Source: Lethocerus indicus (Eukaryota; Arthropoda; Insecta; Hemiptera; Belostomatidae). Taken from it: 64,000 nt of DNA. Shown here in pieces: positions 12,295-26,221 of this stretch. The stretch spans positions 11,534,925-11,598,924 of the forward strand of contig JACDQD010000003.1 in assembly GCA_019843655.1 (NCBI GenBank), written 5' to 3'. Each line of letters begins with the position of its first letter. Positions within the stretch are counted from its first letter, which is position 1. The notes under the pieces are model-generated. The model searched no databases. It was given only the letters and a program-made list of their open reading frames with translations, and was not told where the DNA came from. The translations under genes and the position numbers were made by a program.

Positions 12295-13146
12295 TAGAGT
12301 GCCGCCCCGGGCTGGTATAATTTGAGAGAGTGAGGCCGCCCAGTGTGAACGTTTTGATTCGAAGTTAATTGATTCCAGAAATGTAATGTTTGCGCGGAGC
12401 TCAGGTTTTATGGGCCCCAGGATGGCGGAAACTCCGCTCGGAGCGCCGGCTGTAAACGTAATGAATGGCCGTTCTCTCTCGCACCGCTCCCGTCCAACTC
12501 TCCGCCGCCGTGGAGCGGCAAAAAAAAGAACAAAGTCGAGCAACGGAACACGCGTTTTATTGTCATTTCTTATTCATTTCTAGTTCTAATTTCACAGCAC
12601 TCCAAAGCCTGTTCACTTATTTGCCAGCTACCAAAGGATTGCTTAAAAACATCAAAATACTTATTTTATTTTTATCACATTTTGAGTTTGGAACACATAA
12701 CGTAAATATTGAAATATGTGACAAATATGGGAACTGGATATTTTCATAAACTAGGGTAATTAACAGATTAATATAGAATCTGGTTTAGTTACAATTTATT
12801 ATTTTGGGTATCCGCGACTCTTTTCTGCTGTGTGATTTCTGGATTGTCCTCGCCCGAATTATTCTTAAACTCGACTGTTAAGAGAGCCAACTAAATGCCC
12901 ACCTACATTTTTTTCCTGCAGCCCAATCTACCTCAAAATATTACATGAGGAATGATAATGACGCCACGTTAACAGTATAAATTGTACAGTATAAATAACA
13001 GTATAAATAAATAATGTACTGATAATTTAATACCTAGAACCATGTTAACAAAACGTATATATACGTACAATAAATTTAATAGGAAACAAAAAATATTTTC
13101 TCCCGTGCACCATTGTCATAATAGATATGATCTAAATATGACGTAG
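12295..13146. other. Non-coding DNA, no gene seen
   Basis: A GC-richer stretch to about 12530, then AT-rich sequence with CAGTATAAAT-type short repeats at about 12973-13010. No gene recognised. Confidence 0.5.
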
Positions 13147-13253
13147 ATTTTGTGTGTTTTGTGTCTCCTCTCGCTGGTTTGGTCTTTTGCTAGACCGGTT
13201 TCGGCTGCTCGCCATATTCAGTAGCAGTGTTAGACCGCAAAACAGGTAAGTTA
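13147..13253 (+). repeat. Dispersed repeat family, best copy
   Basis: This is the most complete copy seen. Order of blocks: a GTGTGTTTTGTG lead, CTCCTCTCGCTGG, the small hairpin GGTCT-TTTGCT-AGACC at 13181-13196, a CCGGTTTCGGC core, a GCCATATTCAG stretch, then AGACCGCAAAACAGGTAAGTT. The 5' part is found at 1702-1744, the core at 10847-10862, and both ends in rearranged form at 21075-21170. Insect SINEs and other non-autonomous elements often carry a similar CCGGTTTCGGC hairpin region. No poly(A) tail or duplication was identified. Confidence 0.6.
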
Positions 13254-14030
13254 AACTAATCTAAATATGAGTCTCAACATAGTTTTAATTGCGCTTTTTA
13301 AGAAATGTACTAAAAAATATAAATTATCTGACCAAGCGCAGCGAATAGGACCGAGACATATTAAATATTGCCGACAAATAAATACAACCGGGCCAAATTG
13401 TGCCAGGGTTGCCAGGATCACTCCGAACTTATTATCGGTTAAGGACACCGCTCCTCACGCCCGGCCGAGTTATAATTCTTCTCGAAGGAATTATATATGT
13501 ATATATATATATAAAATAAGGAATGCAAGGGCGAAAAAGGCGATGTTCCGATAGAGAGAATGCCGGAGCAATACGGCTTTGATAAACAATGCGTTCGGAG
13601 TCGGCGTTGTGCCCTGCTCTCGGGCAGGGTGAAATGATTTTTTACGACCGGCCGGTAAAAGATAAAAGCCCGGTTTCATCGTTGAGTTTCGCATTTTTCG
13701 AAAGCGAAAAACTAATCTTCGCTTGTAATAAACAAGCGGGCGAGTCTCGAGTTTCGTCTATAATTTTGAGACCGCCCTCCAACAAAAAAAAGGAGGTTAG
13801 GAATTGGATAACTATATATATATATATATACATAATAATAACAATGGGGGTTACGAACAAATGGCTTGCGTCGCAATGATAAACGATACCGTTGGTCTAG
13901 ACCGCCCTTTGGTGTTTTTCGGTGAGCGGCATTCCCTTTCCCGCCGGCTTTCTCACTCCGAGGGGGGACCGTGGCCCCGAGCCGTTAAAGGGGTTAGAAC
14001 GGTATAAATGTCCGCTTTTAATGTTGTGAA
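13254..14030. other. Non-coding DNA with two short AT microsatellites
   Basis: AT runs lie at about 13497-13513 and 13812-13830. Short open frames spanning them encode alternating Tyr-Ile, which is a microsatellite translation and not a gene. Confidence 0.55.
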
Positions 14031-16440
14031 TTTCTTTTCAGTATTAATGTACCGTATAGCCCTAGCCGGGGGCGTTATTAGCGTAAATATCGGGATCGAA
14101 CAGCGAGCGGAGACGACGTGAAAGAATAATTTCTGGGATAAGGTTATAGCCGGAAGCCGACACGGCCGAACGTTCCGCCGGAGCTCAGTTTATTGAACGG
14201 TATTTGGACCCGGGTTAATAACGAGTTTTCGATACCGCAACCAGGGATTCGTATCTATACCGACTATGGTTATGACTCTTTCCCGCTCGACAATCTCGTA
14301 GAAAATGACGGGTGATGCTGCAACTGCCCCGCTGTTTGATTATACGGCCATTAGCAGGTCCCGCGCAGCGCGGCTCCAATCACCCCTGCGTTTTACACTA
14401 AATATATCGTTGTAAAATATATAAGTAGTTTCAAATCTGATTCTCCAATAAGTTTCGAAATTATCGGAATTGCCGTTTATCACGGGGCCGATGCGTGGAT
14501 TCAGATAAACTGTATTGCCCGTTACATAAAAACCGTTTTCTTATTCCGACCGCGGGTGATCCAGAAGTCAAATACAGAGAGACAAATTGTAGCGGATTTA
14601 TATGAGCTCCAATTGGAAAATATTTTAATCTGCTATTAAAGAAACACGGGTCGGTCCCTCAGCGCGGGACCGCTATGCAAATTTCGTATTTACATCTTTA
14701 TTTCTTTTCCTGAGGGGGTATCGGTTCCAATATGAAGGATAAGACATATATAATATCGCCGTGTTGCGGGACTCGGTGCGTTTATACACATAAATATTGA
14801 GACTTACTGCTCGCTTAAAACCTAAGTACGCTCGCATCCCGAGCGCCGGCGGTCTCCGACTTTAACAATTAAATTGCCATTTAGTCACGGACCTAATCTC
14901 ATTACGTATGGGCATGACGCCACTTGTATTGGGAACGGCGGCCGTATAGAAGGAAACAGTTGATAAGGAAAAACGAAATGAATTCTAACGAAATGAGCTC
15001 CGACGCTATTTGATTTCCACTCTGTATCGATATTATTGATTTAAAAGGGTTAATATGAAATGAAACGAAAGGAATGTTCCATTATAATATAAGAGGTAAG
15101 CCAATCTTGTTTGGTCATTAGATAATGTTAGAGAGTTCGAGATAAACTTGTCACTATTACACACAGCTACAAAATTATTCTGATCTAGCCCGATGCTTCG
15201 TATCGTATGAGGGTTTATCTATCAGATTTATTTTCTAGCCAACATATGAAACTAGTTCTTTTATTCGTTCCAAGAAGTTTTAAATTAATTACCAATAAAT
15301 TATGCAAATGTGCACAATTTGTAATTACGTTGCGTTTGGAATACAGAACGCCTACCCACCCTTAGATCCTAATTTCTCTTGGTACAAATGTTTTTGGGAA
15401 CACACGCTTACTGTACAGTGTCCGACCACATCCTCGGGTTCTTTCAATATTTTCCTCAGCTCCGATCGAACTGTTGGGCGTTTAATTGAAGGCACGTTAC
15501 ACTCGGTACAACTTGGCTGCAATGTACGGTGCTTGAGAAAGTCGTGCGGCAGGATGCTTTGAGCGCGGCCGTAAACAACATTTTTAAATGTAGCGAATTA
15601 CAAGGCCGCGTATCTGATCGTGTTGTGTTGGGAAGGGAGCCGTCCTTTGGTGTCAATAAGGGGGCGGGCGGTTCGCGCGCCTACAAACGGTACGCGGATG
15701 CGGATGTTTATTACAGTCTCAATGCCTCACTGTCTTTAAAAGATCCTTCTTTGAACTTTTTACAAATACACCCCGAACGAGGCGATTCACCGATACAATA
15801 TTATACGTTTCATAGCTTCGTATAGCTGCTATAAATAACGTTTTTTGAAAATACAATCAGAGGATACCCTTCAACAGCTACGGTTGAGACACGTAAGATA
15901 CTTTTTGCCGACGGTCCTCGACTCTATCCTTTTCGGCCGCTCGATTGCCTCCTCCGGTTCGTTCGGTCTATTTTAGCTGGTTTTTCGCTAAGGAATACAT
16001 TAATCGCATCTCGTATCGCATATATTTTGTATCCAGTGGTGATGTTAAAAATTACTTGCCGTTCGAAATCCACTATTATCGAAATTTCACCGTGTTGAAA
16101 TACTCTGAAATCTAGGCCGTAATAGGCTGTCGTACCTAATTAGCTCAAAAATGTGATTATAGATGATAGTTGGCTCGTTTAGACCTGGAATAATATCATA
16201 TTACATGTTATTCAAGATACCGTTAAAAAAGACTGCGTAAACAATTCTGTACGTAGAGTACACAGGTAGTAATAAATTTGTACATGGACCGGTACCAAAG
16301 CCATAATCGTTAAATCTCAAGCGCCTATCTATAATAGCTTCATTATTCCAGTTGCAATATTAGAGGCAGAAACGTAATACTGGCGATTAAGACAAGGTAT
16401 AAAGAATTTCAAGATAGTGGAACAGCATTTATTATGAACG
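14031..16440. other. Non-coding DNA, no gene seen
   Basis: No gene recognised. Octamers ATGCAAAT lie at 14675-14682 and 15302-15309. Overlapping 86- and 98-codon plus frames at 15302-15825 show no known domain. Confidence 0.5.
14652..14682 (+). repeat. GC-rich hairpin next to an octamer
   Basis: CGGTCCC at 14652-14658 pairs with GGGACCG at 14666-14672 across a 7-nt loop. A perfect ATGCAAAT begins 3 bases later. The juxtaposition may be chance. Confidence 0.5.
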
Positions 16441-19400
16441 AAATTTTAATATTTAACCTCGTCGGCGAAGGGGCGAGGGTAATAGAATATGCGGAGTGGC
16501 CGGGCGGTACTAAGAAACTGGCGCAAGGGCGCCGAGGGAGCGCGATTGGGACAAATTCGTTTTAATTATTCGCCGCCGAGCGGTTCTGGAATAAATCAAC
16601 GGGAGCAGCGGACAGCGGCAGCGTTAACGGCATCCGGGAGATTTATATTTTTATCGATTTCGATTTCGCCGCCGGCCTCCTCCAATTAAATGCCCGGCCG
16701 AACCCTCGCCAGTTCCCGGAAACGCCTCCGTCCAGGATAGCGCTCGACAACGGATAATAATGGAGCCTAATCAATTCGGAGACGCGAGCGGAGTGGGACT
16801 GCCCAAGGACTGAAGTGTGCCGGTTTATTTGTCCGCGGGAGGGGCATCAAAGTTGTGGAAGCTCCGGGTTCTGGCCACTCGATACACGAGATATATTCAA
16901 ATCACAAAGAAATCGAGTTATCAATTCGATATTTGCCCGGAATCGCCCAAGTCCGATCAAGTATGCAAAGTTTGAAGGTTTTGGGATTCGGATCATCGTT
17001 CCTACCTGAATATAGTTGAAGATCGATCCGCACTAAGGAATAATGAGGAAGAGAATGGCAGTAAGTGAAGAAATGCTAACTTTTAGATTTATGTAGGACT
17101 AGGGTTATCAATATAATCTACGTTGTGTTGTGTAGATACGTTATCGGAATTCCTTGTCCCTTATATGAACAGATCGCGAATTCACTGTTGGAAAATCATG
17201 GAAACCTTTATTAGTTCAAGATTCTATTCATAAATCATTTTATACAATTCATTTTTTTTGCACTGAGTATAATCCGTGGGAAAGTATGATTTTATAAATA
17301 TACTAACTATTCTACTACTGTGTCTAGTGCTTTTAAATATGGTGGTAAACATGGTTTATAGTTTTTATCGCGGCCAGTTCAACATTGGGCGGAATGTACA
17401 TTCGTTCGTTCGTTCGTTCAGAGAATCTACTGATTTTTATATGCATCAGTAAAATAAAGGTCGTTAAAATATTATACGTCTGCAAATAAGTTTTCTTCAA
17501 AAGTCCGAACATGCCGTCCAGCTTATGTTGAAATTCTGTAACAGTTATCGCGGCAATTATCCGATTTTATAGTTTCATATTGATCTGAGTATTTCATTGA
17601 AAAGTAAAAAATAAAATAGGTGCGCTAATTGCCATTGGAGTGTTTGAGAATGCCATCGCCTGCCGGGATTTTACGAGGAAGCCGCGGACAGTGCTGATTT
17701 AGAGAAGAAAGGATTAGCAATTCATAATGGACGCTGGACGTAAAGCCCGCGGATGTAGACCAGGATTTAACTAAGACACTCCATTCAAATGCAATCAATT
17801 TCTGACAGGGCCCGAAGGCTTGGCAGTGGTTTATGACTGCAGTTACGGGACTCACAGTCGTTTAATAATGAAGCGTGGCCGTTAAATCCTGGGAATTTAG
17901 AAATGATTTAATTTCTGGTTAGCATCGTATTTCCCCCGACACGTGTGTAACTCCTCAAGGGGTGACTTTGGATGGCGGATGTGCCGGTCTCAATGATATT
18001 TCCGCTCCTCTAAGAATCTTCACCGCCGGGATATTTTAATTTTTCAACTCACTACGTAGTTATAAAATACAGTCAGAGGTTCAACAAGGTATACAATTAT
18101 CCGTGTTGGAGGATTGCACAATTAACGGCTCGGGTGGCGTACAACAAACGCGGCGCCGTTTCTCCGGTACGCGCTTAATTCAACCAGATTCAATTTCTGG
18201 AACGCGACTTATAAATATATATATATTTGTAAGCGACGACAATCGGATTTATTGCCTTCCGATAGGAGAGCGCGGCGGACGGTCTAATTTTTAATTTACG
18301 GCATAAATTGTTTGGCTCATACATGTAAGTTGCACCGGGTGTAATTAATCCCCCTACAGTGGCGGGGCGATTTATTTTGTTTTAAATTTCAAATTAATGC
18401 TATTAATCTCGAGCACTAGCCGCGTAGTGGCTCGCTGAGCTAATAGAGCTGACACGGGCAACAGAGTTGCGAGTCATTGGAGGCTCTCTCCGGCTGGCAC
18501 CACAATCAGAATACAATGTATAATGTAAATCCTTCCTGAAATTTCATGTATCGGGACTTGGAAATTTACTCTTTTTCTCGTGCTTACTTAATTTTCTGGA
18601 ATATTCCGATCTACAAGTAGTGTTGCCATCGTTGGTGCAAATAATTGTCATCCTACGAGGTCACAAAACGGATTAACAAATTGAGTCCTGAAAGGGATCC
18701 AATTATAGATATGACGGGATATTAGAGACAGGGTTAATATTTGGGAAACCGCGGCCCCGAATATATATGCCATTAACGCGTGTACCACATCTTCATCATA
18801 TTTTTAATTAAGATTTAATAATTCCAGCCCCTAAATGGGCTGTCCGTTTTAAGAGGGGCCGTGAGACGGTGGCAGATCACTAAAGGAGTGGTCGGCCTTT
18901 TTCCTCATGTTCCTACTCGCACGCATCACCTTGACTTTTCACACGTGTAGATGAAATATCGGCTAATACGAATCAGAAGAACACAGTTTTAATTTTTTTT
19001 GCGTTAGAATTAAAAATTTCGTGTGTTATATCGAAGGAATTATTAATCACGAGAAACCCATCGGCCGGGTTGAATATTTAATTCGGGTGAGTTAGAGAGT
19101 GAGAAAAAATTGAATATTTAGACCGGCCTTTGACATAATTGTATTCCCAACTGATTTATGGTCCGCTGACAACATTTCGGTGGAGGCAATTTTATACTCG
19201 TCGTCCACATAATTACAGGAAGCATTTTAATTACTATAATGCCTACTTTTAACACCTCAGTAATAAGCACTATTACTTACAAAACATAACACTTTCAAAT
19301 TAGGCTATACTAGATGTCTCAGATAGACTAAAATGTCAAAATAATCTGCCGTTTATTTTACCATACCTTCAACTACCAATATTGCCCATCACGGATATAA

Positions 19401-21070
19401 CATATTAATAGTGGGAAAGTGAGATATATTTTTGTGTTACATACAATTTTCTGGTTTTTTGTTCTGTTTTGAAAAAATAAATGTTAGTTTGTTATGTTTT
19501 CGTCGGGTGACTCGGTCTTCTGGCGTTCTAATTCTGTCGCTGCTATTATAAAATCATAAACCCTCTTGATTACCGACCTGAGGTAAAATACCCATTGCGT
19601 TGGTTCGATGACGGGGAGCTTAACGGTTTGGGAGTGAGCCTAAACCGCGGGCTCGTACGGCTGAATCCGGAGTTCAACTTTAATTGGGGTTCGTTAGGTT
19701 GGCCGGGAGCAGTCCATCATCGGGCGAGAGCGAAGGGCCCCATCGAAACGCGTGGTCGGCGGCCGACGCGAGCCGTTTCTATCTTCTATTGAAAATTGTC
19801 AGCAAATCTGAAGGCGGACAGACCGAGAGCGCCCATAGATCAACCGGTTAATGGGACGAACACGAACGATCCACTCGTACCTACTGACATAACAAATCTT
19901 TCTATCCTAGAACAGATCGAAATGAACCCATGGAATTCCGGCTTTAATTACAATTTAAAATAATAATCTAAAACATTATTAGGATATATATTTATATTAT
20001 ATTATGAACACCAAGAAAATTGAGATTTTTCTGGATTAAAAATTGAGTGGAATTTCTTTCCTTTCTTCGTTTATATACCACGCAATTATTTGTATTCACC
20101 GTTATGCGCGTTTTTCTATTTAAATCAGAGTTTCCTCAATATGTTTATTCTATACATTTTTCCTTATTGCCGAGTCATTTACACTGAAAGAATGTAACAC
20201 GGCAATTAAACTGGAGTGTGTCCTAATCGCCTTAAGAATTTTTCGTATGTCCATAATATTCAATATCAATATTTGAAAATCGTTCAAGCTGGTCATCATC
20301 AAGAGTGCTGTAATTGTTAATCAAACGAAATCCTTTCAGTCGAATGACAAAATTACATTTATACGAACCGAATTAAAGTTTGGCCAAAATAGAAGCAGGC
20401 CACCGGCCGGAACGTGTCGTTCCCACTAAATTGACTTAATATAACCAAACTGCTCATTGCTTTCGATTGGTTTGAAATAATAGAGCCCGGGCCGGCCGTC
20501 GGGTGCTCGTAATTCGTGTTACATTTTCGCAACGTGGACAGAATTATCTTTATTGGCATCGAAATGCACCAGATATTGTTTATGCGTCCCGCTCAAGGAC
20601 CCTCCCTCGTCGCTTTCACAACGGGAGTTCAATTTTATTGATACCTGTCCGGATGATTATTAATTCTTCCACCTAGTGCGGTCTCGGGCTAACCGGCGCT
20701 TAAGTAATAAGCGGAAAAACTGTAAGCTATAATTAAACCATAACTAAAAATGTGTGTATTTGAATACGGCGACGACAGGGACAATTAGTGAGAAAACATA
20801 TTTTCACCCCGAAGCATAACGTGGACACAACGCGTGACTATTTATGAATTGTAATTGCATTAACCGATAGAAAGGTGCTGCATAATTGATAGAAAAAAAG
20901 AATTTCGAAATTTTCGTATGCACACTTGGGGTCGTGAACTGTAAAAACCTTAGTCAATTAATACAGGTCTATTAGGAATAATAAAGCAATTTTATTCGAG
21001 GACCCTTCTAAAAAATAAGACATGGAATACCGAAAACATTGGAAACTTTTTATTTTGTTTAGTTCTTCTT
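16441..21070. other. Non-coding DNA, no gene seen
   Basis: A GC-richer segment lies at about 16470-16810, and a (TTCG)n run at 17401-17419. The rest is AT-rich with chance-length frames. Nothing else was recognised. Confidence 0.5.
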
Positions 21071-21074
21071 TTTT

Positions 21075-21170
21075 GGTATTTTGCTAGACCAAACCAGCGA
21101 GAGGAGACAGAAACACACTAAATCAATGGTATTCAGACCCCTCGCAGACCAAAAACAGGTATTTTAAAAC
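21075..21170. repeat. Dispersed repeat family, internally inverted copy
   Basis: The 5' block of the family (GTGTGTTTCTGTCTCCTC, CGCTGGTTTGGTCTAG) is present as its reverse complement at about 21083-21124. A 3' block AGACCAAAAACAGGTATTTT at 21146-21165 keeps the plus orientation seen at 13231-13250. TTGCTAGACC, which in the best copy joins the 5' and 3' halves, here abuts the inverted block. The flip point therefore coincides with the GGTC/GACC hairpin. Confidence 0.55.
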
Positions 21171-24100
21171 AATAAATTTCCTTTAATTTAGTTGTAAAAA
21201 ATATTAGCCAGCAAAATTTGGAACTCACACAAGTGTCGATGGATTAGCGATAGCTATTTTCTCAAATTTTCGCCCGAACTCAAAAAAAATTGTCCCGTTA
21301 GCGGCCGCAGACGGGACGCGTCCTCGTTACGAGCTCGAGAACGACAAATTGGATTTTCAGGCCGTAATTTAAGCAAGTATTTCCCAACACCGGGCTTGCG
21401 CCTTATCTCCCCACTCCATCAGTGACCAATTGCCCAACGAGTAATCGCGGGCACCACCGCCGTAAACCTGGGGGAGTGGATAATATATAAATAGGTCTCG
21501 GATATATAATTTTCGTGAATCCGGTTTCTCAAAATAATAGACCATAAGATAATGCACCGGGCTGTTATAAGGACGGGGGTCGGCAACGTGGTTTTTCAAA
21601 ACTGCGAACTCGGTTGTGCTCGACATTAACGAGCAATTCAACCTCAAATTTTTATACAGCCCGTTTTTAATTTTAACGGTCGAATATAATTAGCCGTTTT
21701 CTGGCCCGGAGGGAAAAGAACTGGTGAACGTCGTCCGATAGCCGAAAAAGCCGGTCAATTTATAAATGAATATAATTACGTGGCCAAATTATAGTGGGAG
21801 TTCGTGAGGACGAAGAAGGTGGCGATGTACCCCGACTGAGCTGGAACCTTATCTCTATTAGCGTGTTCAGTAACAAGCAGTGGAAGGTACTTAAATTATA
21901 CTATGTACTTCCTTATTATTTATATTGACAATTATTAGGTTCAACTGAAAACTACGTATCTCTCTCTCTCTCTTAAATACAGCATTATCTACATATATAT
22001 AGTATTTAAAACATAACAACATAAATTCTGCAGGGAACGCTCCGTTAGATAGAACCATTACAGGTTTGTCAGTAACAAGCAACAAGGAAGGGTGGTTATG
22101 TATAGTCGGGCCCAATTCTAAACGAGGGCTAGCCGTGTTTTACACGCCGACAGGAACGCTCGGTTGTGTGAGCACCAAATGGTGGTGCGATACGCTCGGA
22201 CCACCGCCGCCTGTTAGAACACGACGTTCCTGAATTTATACCGCCAATAAACCTAAGTTAGATCCTCTTTTAAGTTCAACGGTTACCAACAGCGCGGATA
22301 CCCGTTTGAATTGCGCTCGCTGTTAATAGGAGAGCGCCTCGTGTTGTGATATCCTTCATAGAAATAAGTAACGCCTAGTAATATTATCTATCCTTGCTTG
22401 CATTAATGAAGAATTAACGGTTGTGAAAATTAGAAAGGGTCATTATAAAATCGTCAATGCATCGTACGAAAAATAATGTCATTTAATTGAACCAATAACT
22501 TGCGTATTGCAAAGGGAAACGCCCGGACTTTTATGCCGGGTGGTAAAACGATATCGGATTCCGAATCGGCAGTCGGACAACTTGTGCAGAATGCAGTCAT
22601 TCCCTATATTATGAAATTTCAGACCGGAATCATGCTTTAAATTAATAGCGCGATTTTAATATTTCTATCGCTTCATAACACTTTTTACTTATTGGCCATT
22701 TCTTAAATAACTTAGACCCGTTGAATTAGTAGAATTGGCCGAATGAATAAACTGAGCGAATATTTCAGCAATAGGAAACACTAACTAATAGAAGTAATAG
22801 GCTAAATTCCAGTAGTAATTTCTTTATTTTATCATCGTAGGGTTTACAATTATGTAGGATTAAAGTAAGAATCTGATGTTAATTTAATGTTGTTTTAAAA
22901 TTGTATTAAATTAGATATTCTTTTTCGAGATAAAGCGTATTTATTTCATAATCAATCCTACAAGAAATAATCACCCAAAAAAGTTGGTTTCATTATAAAA
23001 TAATGCAGGAATAACTAGAATAATTCTGAAAATATATTTGCTTTAGACCCTTGACTGTTCCCAGTTAGGCCAATTATAGCGGACGGTAGTATGTGCCTCT
23101 GTGGGAGTAATCCTAGTACGGAATTAAAAATGCCAGACGTCAAATATAAATATGGAACGTATTTTATTGTGAAGAGCTGCGCAATAATTTCACAATTCCA
23201 GGGAATAATTACAGTCTCCGGTTAACAAGCTTAGCCGCTCGGCCAGGATTTCTTCAAGGGGTTTCGGACCCTCACCATAAAAGTTGTTGACGAATCGCGC
23301 AATTAATTCTGAATCGTCGAGTCGTTGATATTCCGCGGCGCTTTTAATATAATATCACAGCTTACATCGGGCTATCGGCCGCGTTTCCAGGATCAGATAT
23401 AAAACCGATAGTTTGTCACTCGTATCCTAGTCCGGCTTTATGTCTTTGGAGCCGGCCGAATAAGGAACTCCAGATCTGAGTCCTATATAAATATTTTGAA
23501 ATAGAGGCCTCGGAACGATTTTATAATGTCCTGGAATAATTGCTCTCGGTAACGACTTCTGTTATTCCCTGTATCCGATAACTATCGTCAGCCATAATCC
23601 CCTACCATAAAAGCACAGATCCCGTGTCTCCTTATGACCCAAAACAGTTGTTCCACTTGATGCTGGCAGTTTCTTCCAAAATAATTGGCACATACAAATA
23701 GCGCTTTTCTGTAGCAACAATAATAAAATATTTGGAAACGGCTTCTGGAAATGGCTTGAGTTGAGAACTGTTTTGTTCTTCTAGTTTAGATTTAAATGCA
23801 ACGCTCGTTGTCCAAAATGAATAACGAATAATTCTAAGAATTATGTTAGGGACGTGAAGGTATGCCTACCCACTGCACGTTTTGAGGCTTATTCGGTAAT
23901 TCTAAAGCCGGGATTAATTACGTTCAAAATTAATTTTTGACACAAGATCAATCGGACGAGAAATAGCTCCGCTGCAAATCGGAATACTCGTGCGTGACAG
24001 GATCGGCAAATTAGATCTCTTTAACTAATTAAAGCACCTGTCCTTCAATTTCGTTAACGAGGCGAAGTGAAAGTGTTACATGTGTGAACTCTCAATGGAT

Positions 24101-25776
24101 CACGCCCAAGATCAATTTCAAAAGTAACGCCGGCCATCCCCGTCCCTGATGACGTTCAATTCGGGTATTGGTAATGCCGATTCAAGTAATATCCGTTTGA
24201 ATTATCGTTCGCATTCGCCCACACCAATATCATCAGCCAATCATTCGAAGATTGAATGACTTTCATTATGGGGCCACCTGTGAATCGAGATCCCTTTACT
24301 ATCGGACACAATGGCCTATTGAGTGAACTAACAGAATGTTTCCAACCTGCTGGAATTCTCGTTGTGGGTAATTACTTTGCCCGCTAATTGTCGATTAGCC
24401 CCTTCTTTATCACAGTATAGAACATTTCATCAAGTGCCAAAAACACTGTTTTGTATAGGAAAAAGTGCGGGCTACAACAAATACGAAATATACTCTTCCC
24501 GTATGTAAAATACAATCTTCAATGTTAAATCTAAACACGAATATTTTAATTTGTAAAATATGATTGTGAAGAATTAATGTACTAATCCTTCCTTTGATTT
24601 ATCGGTTGAAAAGCGAGTTGAAAAACAAAAAATACTTTCCAAGAGACCGCTCACGTACGCATCTGTGAGAAAATGCGTTCTCCGAAACGCAAATCCGTAA
24701 AGGCGTCACAATACGACGCGTTTTCCTGCTGCGTTTCCCCTCAATATTACTGTGAGAATCCCGACGTTACACTTGTTTTCAATTTTTCCTTTCTTTATTT
24801 TTTTTGTAATGTGGAAACTTTCTCAGTCCTCCCAAGACTTCGGGATTTCATTCGTAAATTAGCATTTGTAATTTTTCCATTGTGCTCGGCCAAGCCTATT
24901 GCCGGAAACCGGTCGTTAGGCCTCGAAAGTGATATCTGGAGATTTCAGAAACAAACATGCGAAAATAGAATGTTCGCCGGAGACAAAAACGCCAAGAAAC
25001 AAGTGAGTTTCAAATGATGGAATTCACCATTGTCCATTGTCGAATGTAATTCAAACTCGGAATGAAATCGCCACGTGCCCCACCGATATCCGTTATAATA
25101 CCAAAATTTATTGTTTTTATCTCTTTACTAGTATATATATAAATGTAATTTTCGAGATTATTTTTAATACAAAAAATGAAAATTTTGTGACAATATATTA
25201 ATTTACTCTTGTCACATAGAAAGGCGTAATTCGCTCATCTAGCTCCTAAATTATTCACACCGATTTAAAAAGAACACACACAAGTGTTTTACACGATGGA
25301 ACACTCCAAGAATGCCAGTTCTAATAAAAACGTAGCCATCTAATGAATGGACACTTGCCGAGATTATATCTAGCCAAGTATTCTGATCAAGATACTCCTC
25401 GAAACAGGAAGATAAGACGGAGGAATAAAAATGCCGTTTAAATGTATTGAAATAATCATATTCAAAGTTTAAGAAATTGTTTTGTGGTATTATTAAGAGA
25501 GGGTCTGAATATCATCATTCATTTTATGTTCTTTCTTTTTTCCCTAATCTAACTGGATTACTGGTCCTGATCATCGTTAGTAGAATAATTATTTATTACT
25601 ATTGTAATATATTTTCTAAACTAGATGTAACAGATAAATACCCTCCAACAGTGTAGTGCCAGGGCCGACAGGATCCTCCATAGTAGCTTTTGATCTTCTA
25701 ACATATTTGAATTAATATTTTGGAAGTATGTTTGTAATTAAGAAAGGTAAGAATGATGGTTAATATACCAATAATT
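21171..25776. other. Non-coding DNA, no gene seen
   Basis: A (TC)n run lies at about 21959-21973. At 23231-23247 the minus strand reads CTGGCCGAGCGGCTAAG, like a tRNA Ser/Leu A-box, but no cloverleaf can be drawn. A 114-codon plus frame at 24673-25017 has no known motif. Confidence 0.5.
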
Positions 25777-25995
25777 AATTGAGCCGTTTATTTTGAAAGT
25801 GGCCTCAGTCCATTTATCTTCAAATTGAGATATTTAAGGGTTTGCGTTTCAATGAATTTAAAAATATATTATGTATAGGATACTAATGAGTCATACTGCT
25901 TAAGTGTATCTAAGGGTGTTGAATTTATAGTTCCTATTAAAATAGTGGCAATTATTAAGTGAATAATATGCGTTTTCTTATCAAGAATTGAGTTT

Positions 25996-26060
25996 GGCCA
26001 CTTTCAAAATTAACAACCGGATTCATTGAAAATGCCCATGAAAGTGCCCAAGTCCATTCA
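25996..26060. repeat. Internal copies of the transposon ends
   Basis: GGCCACTTTCAAAATTAAC at 25996-26014 repeats the right end (26805-26823) with one difference. It is preceded by ATTGAG, as the right end is preceded by a similar ATGGAG. At 26038-26058, ATGAAAGTGCCCAAGTCCATT repeats the left end TTGAAAGTGGCCTCAGTCCATT (25794-25815) with a few changes. A right end followed at once by a left end suggests two related elements head to tail, about 240 bp and about 800 bp. Confidence 0.6.
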
Positions 26061-26221
26061 ACATAATTTAAGATGCTTCAAATTGAAAAAAAATACTGAC
26101 TTTATTTTACATATCTTTAAAGCACTTCGGAGACATAATTTATGCGATTCAAAACATTTTTTAACTACATAACGTACAAAATTACAAACATAAATTTATT
26201 TCAAAACAATTTACTACTCAT

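Noticed and set aside
13893..13912. Possible further copy of the dispersed repeat (TTGGTCTAGACC)
   Set aside because: Only a 12-base palindrome is shared, and the flanks do not match the family.
23220..23300. tRNA-like TGGCCGAGCGGCTAAG on the minus strand
   Set aside because: No cloverleaf or B-box at the right distance.
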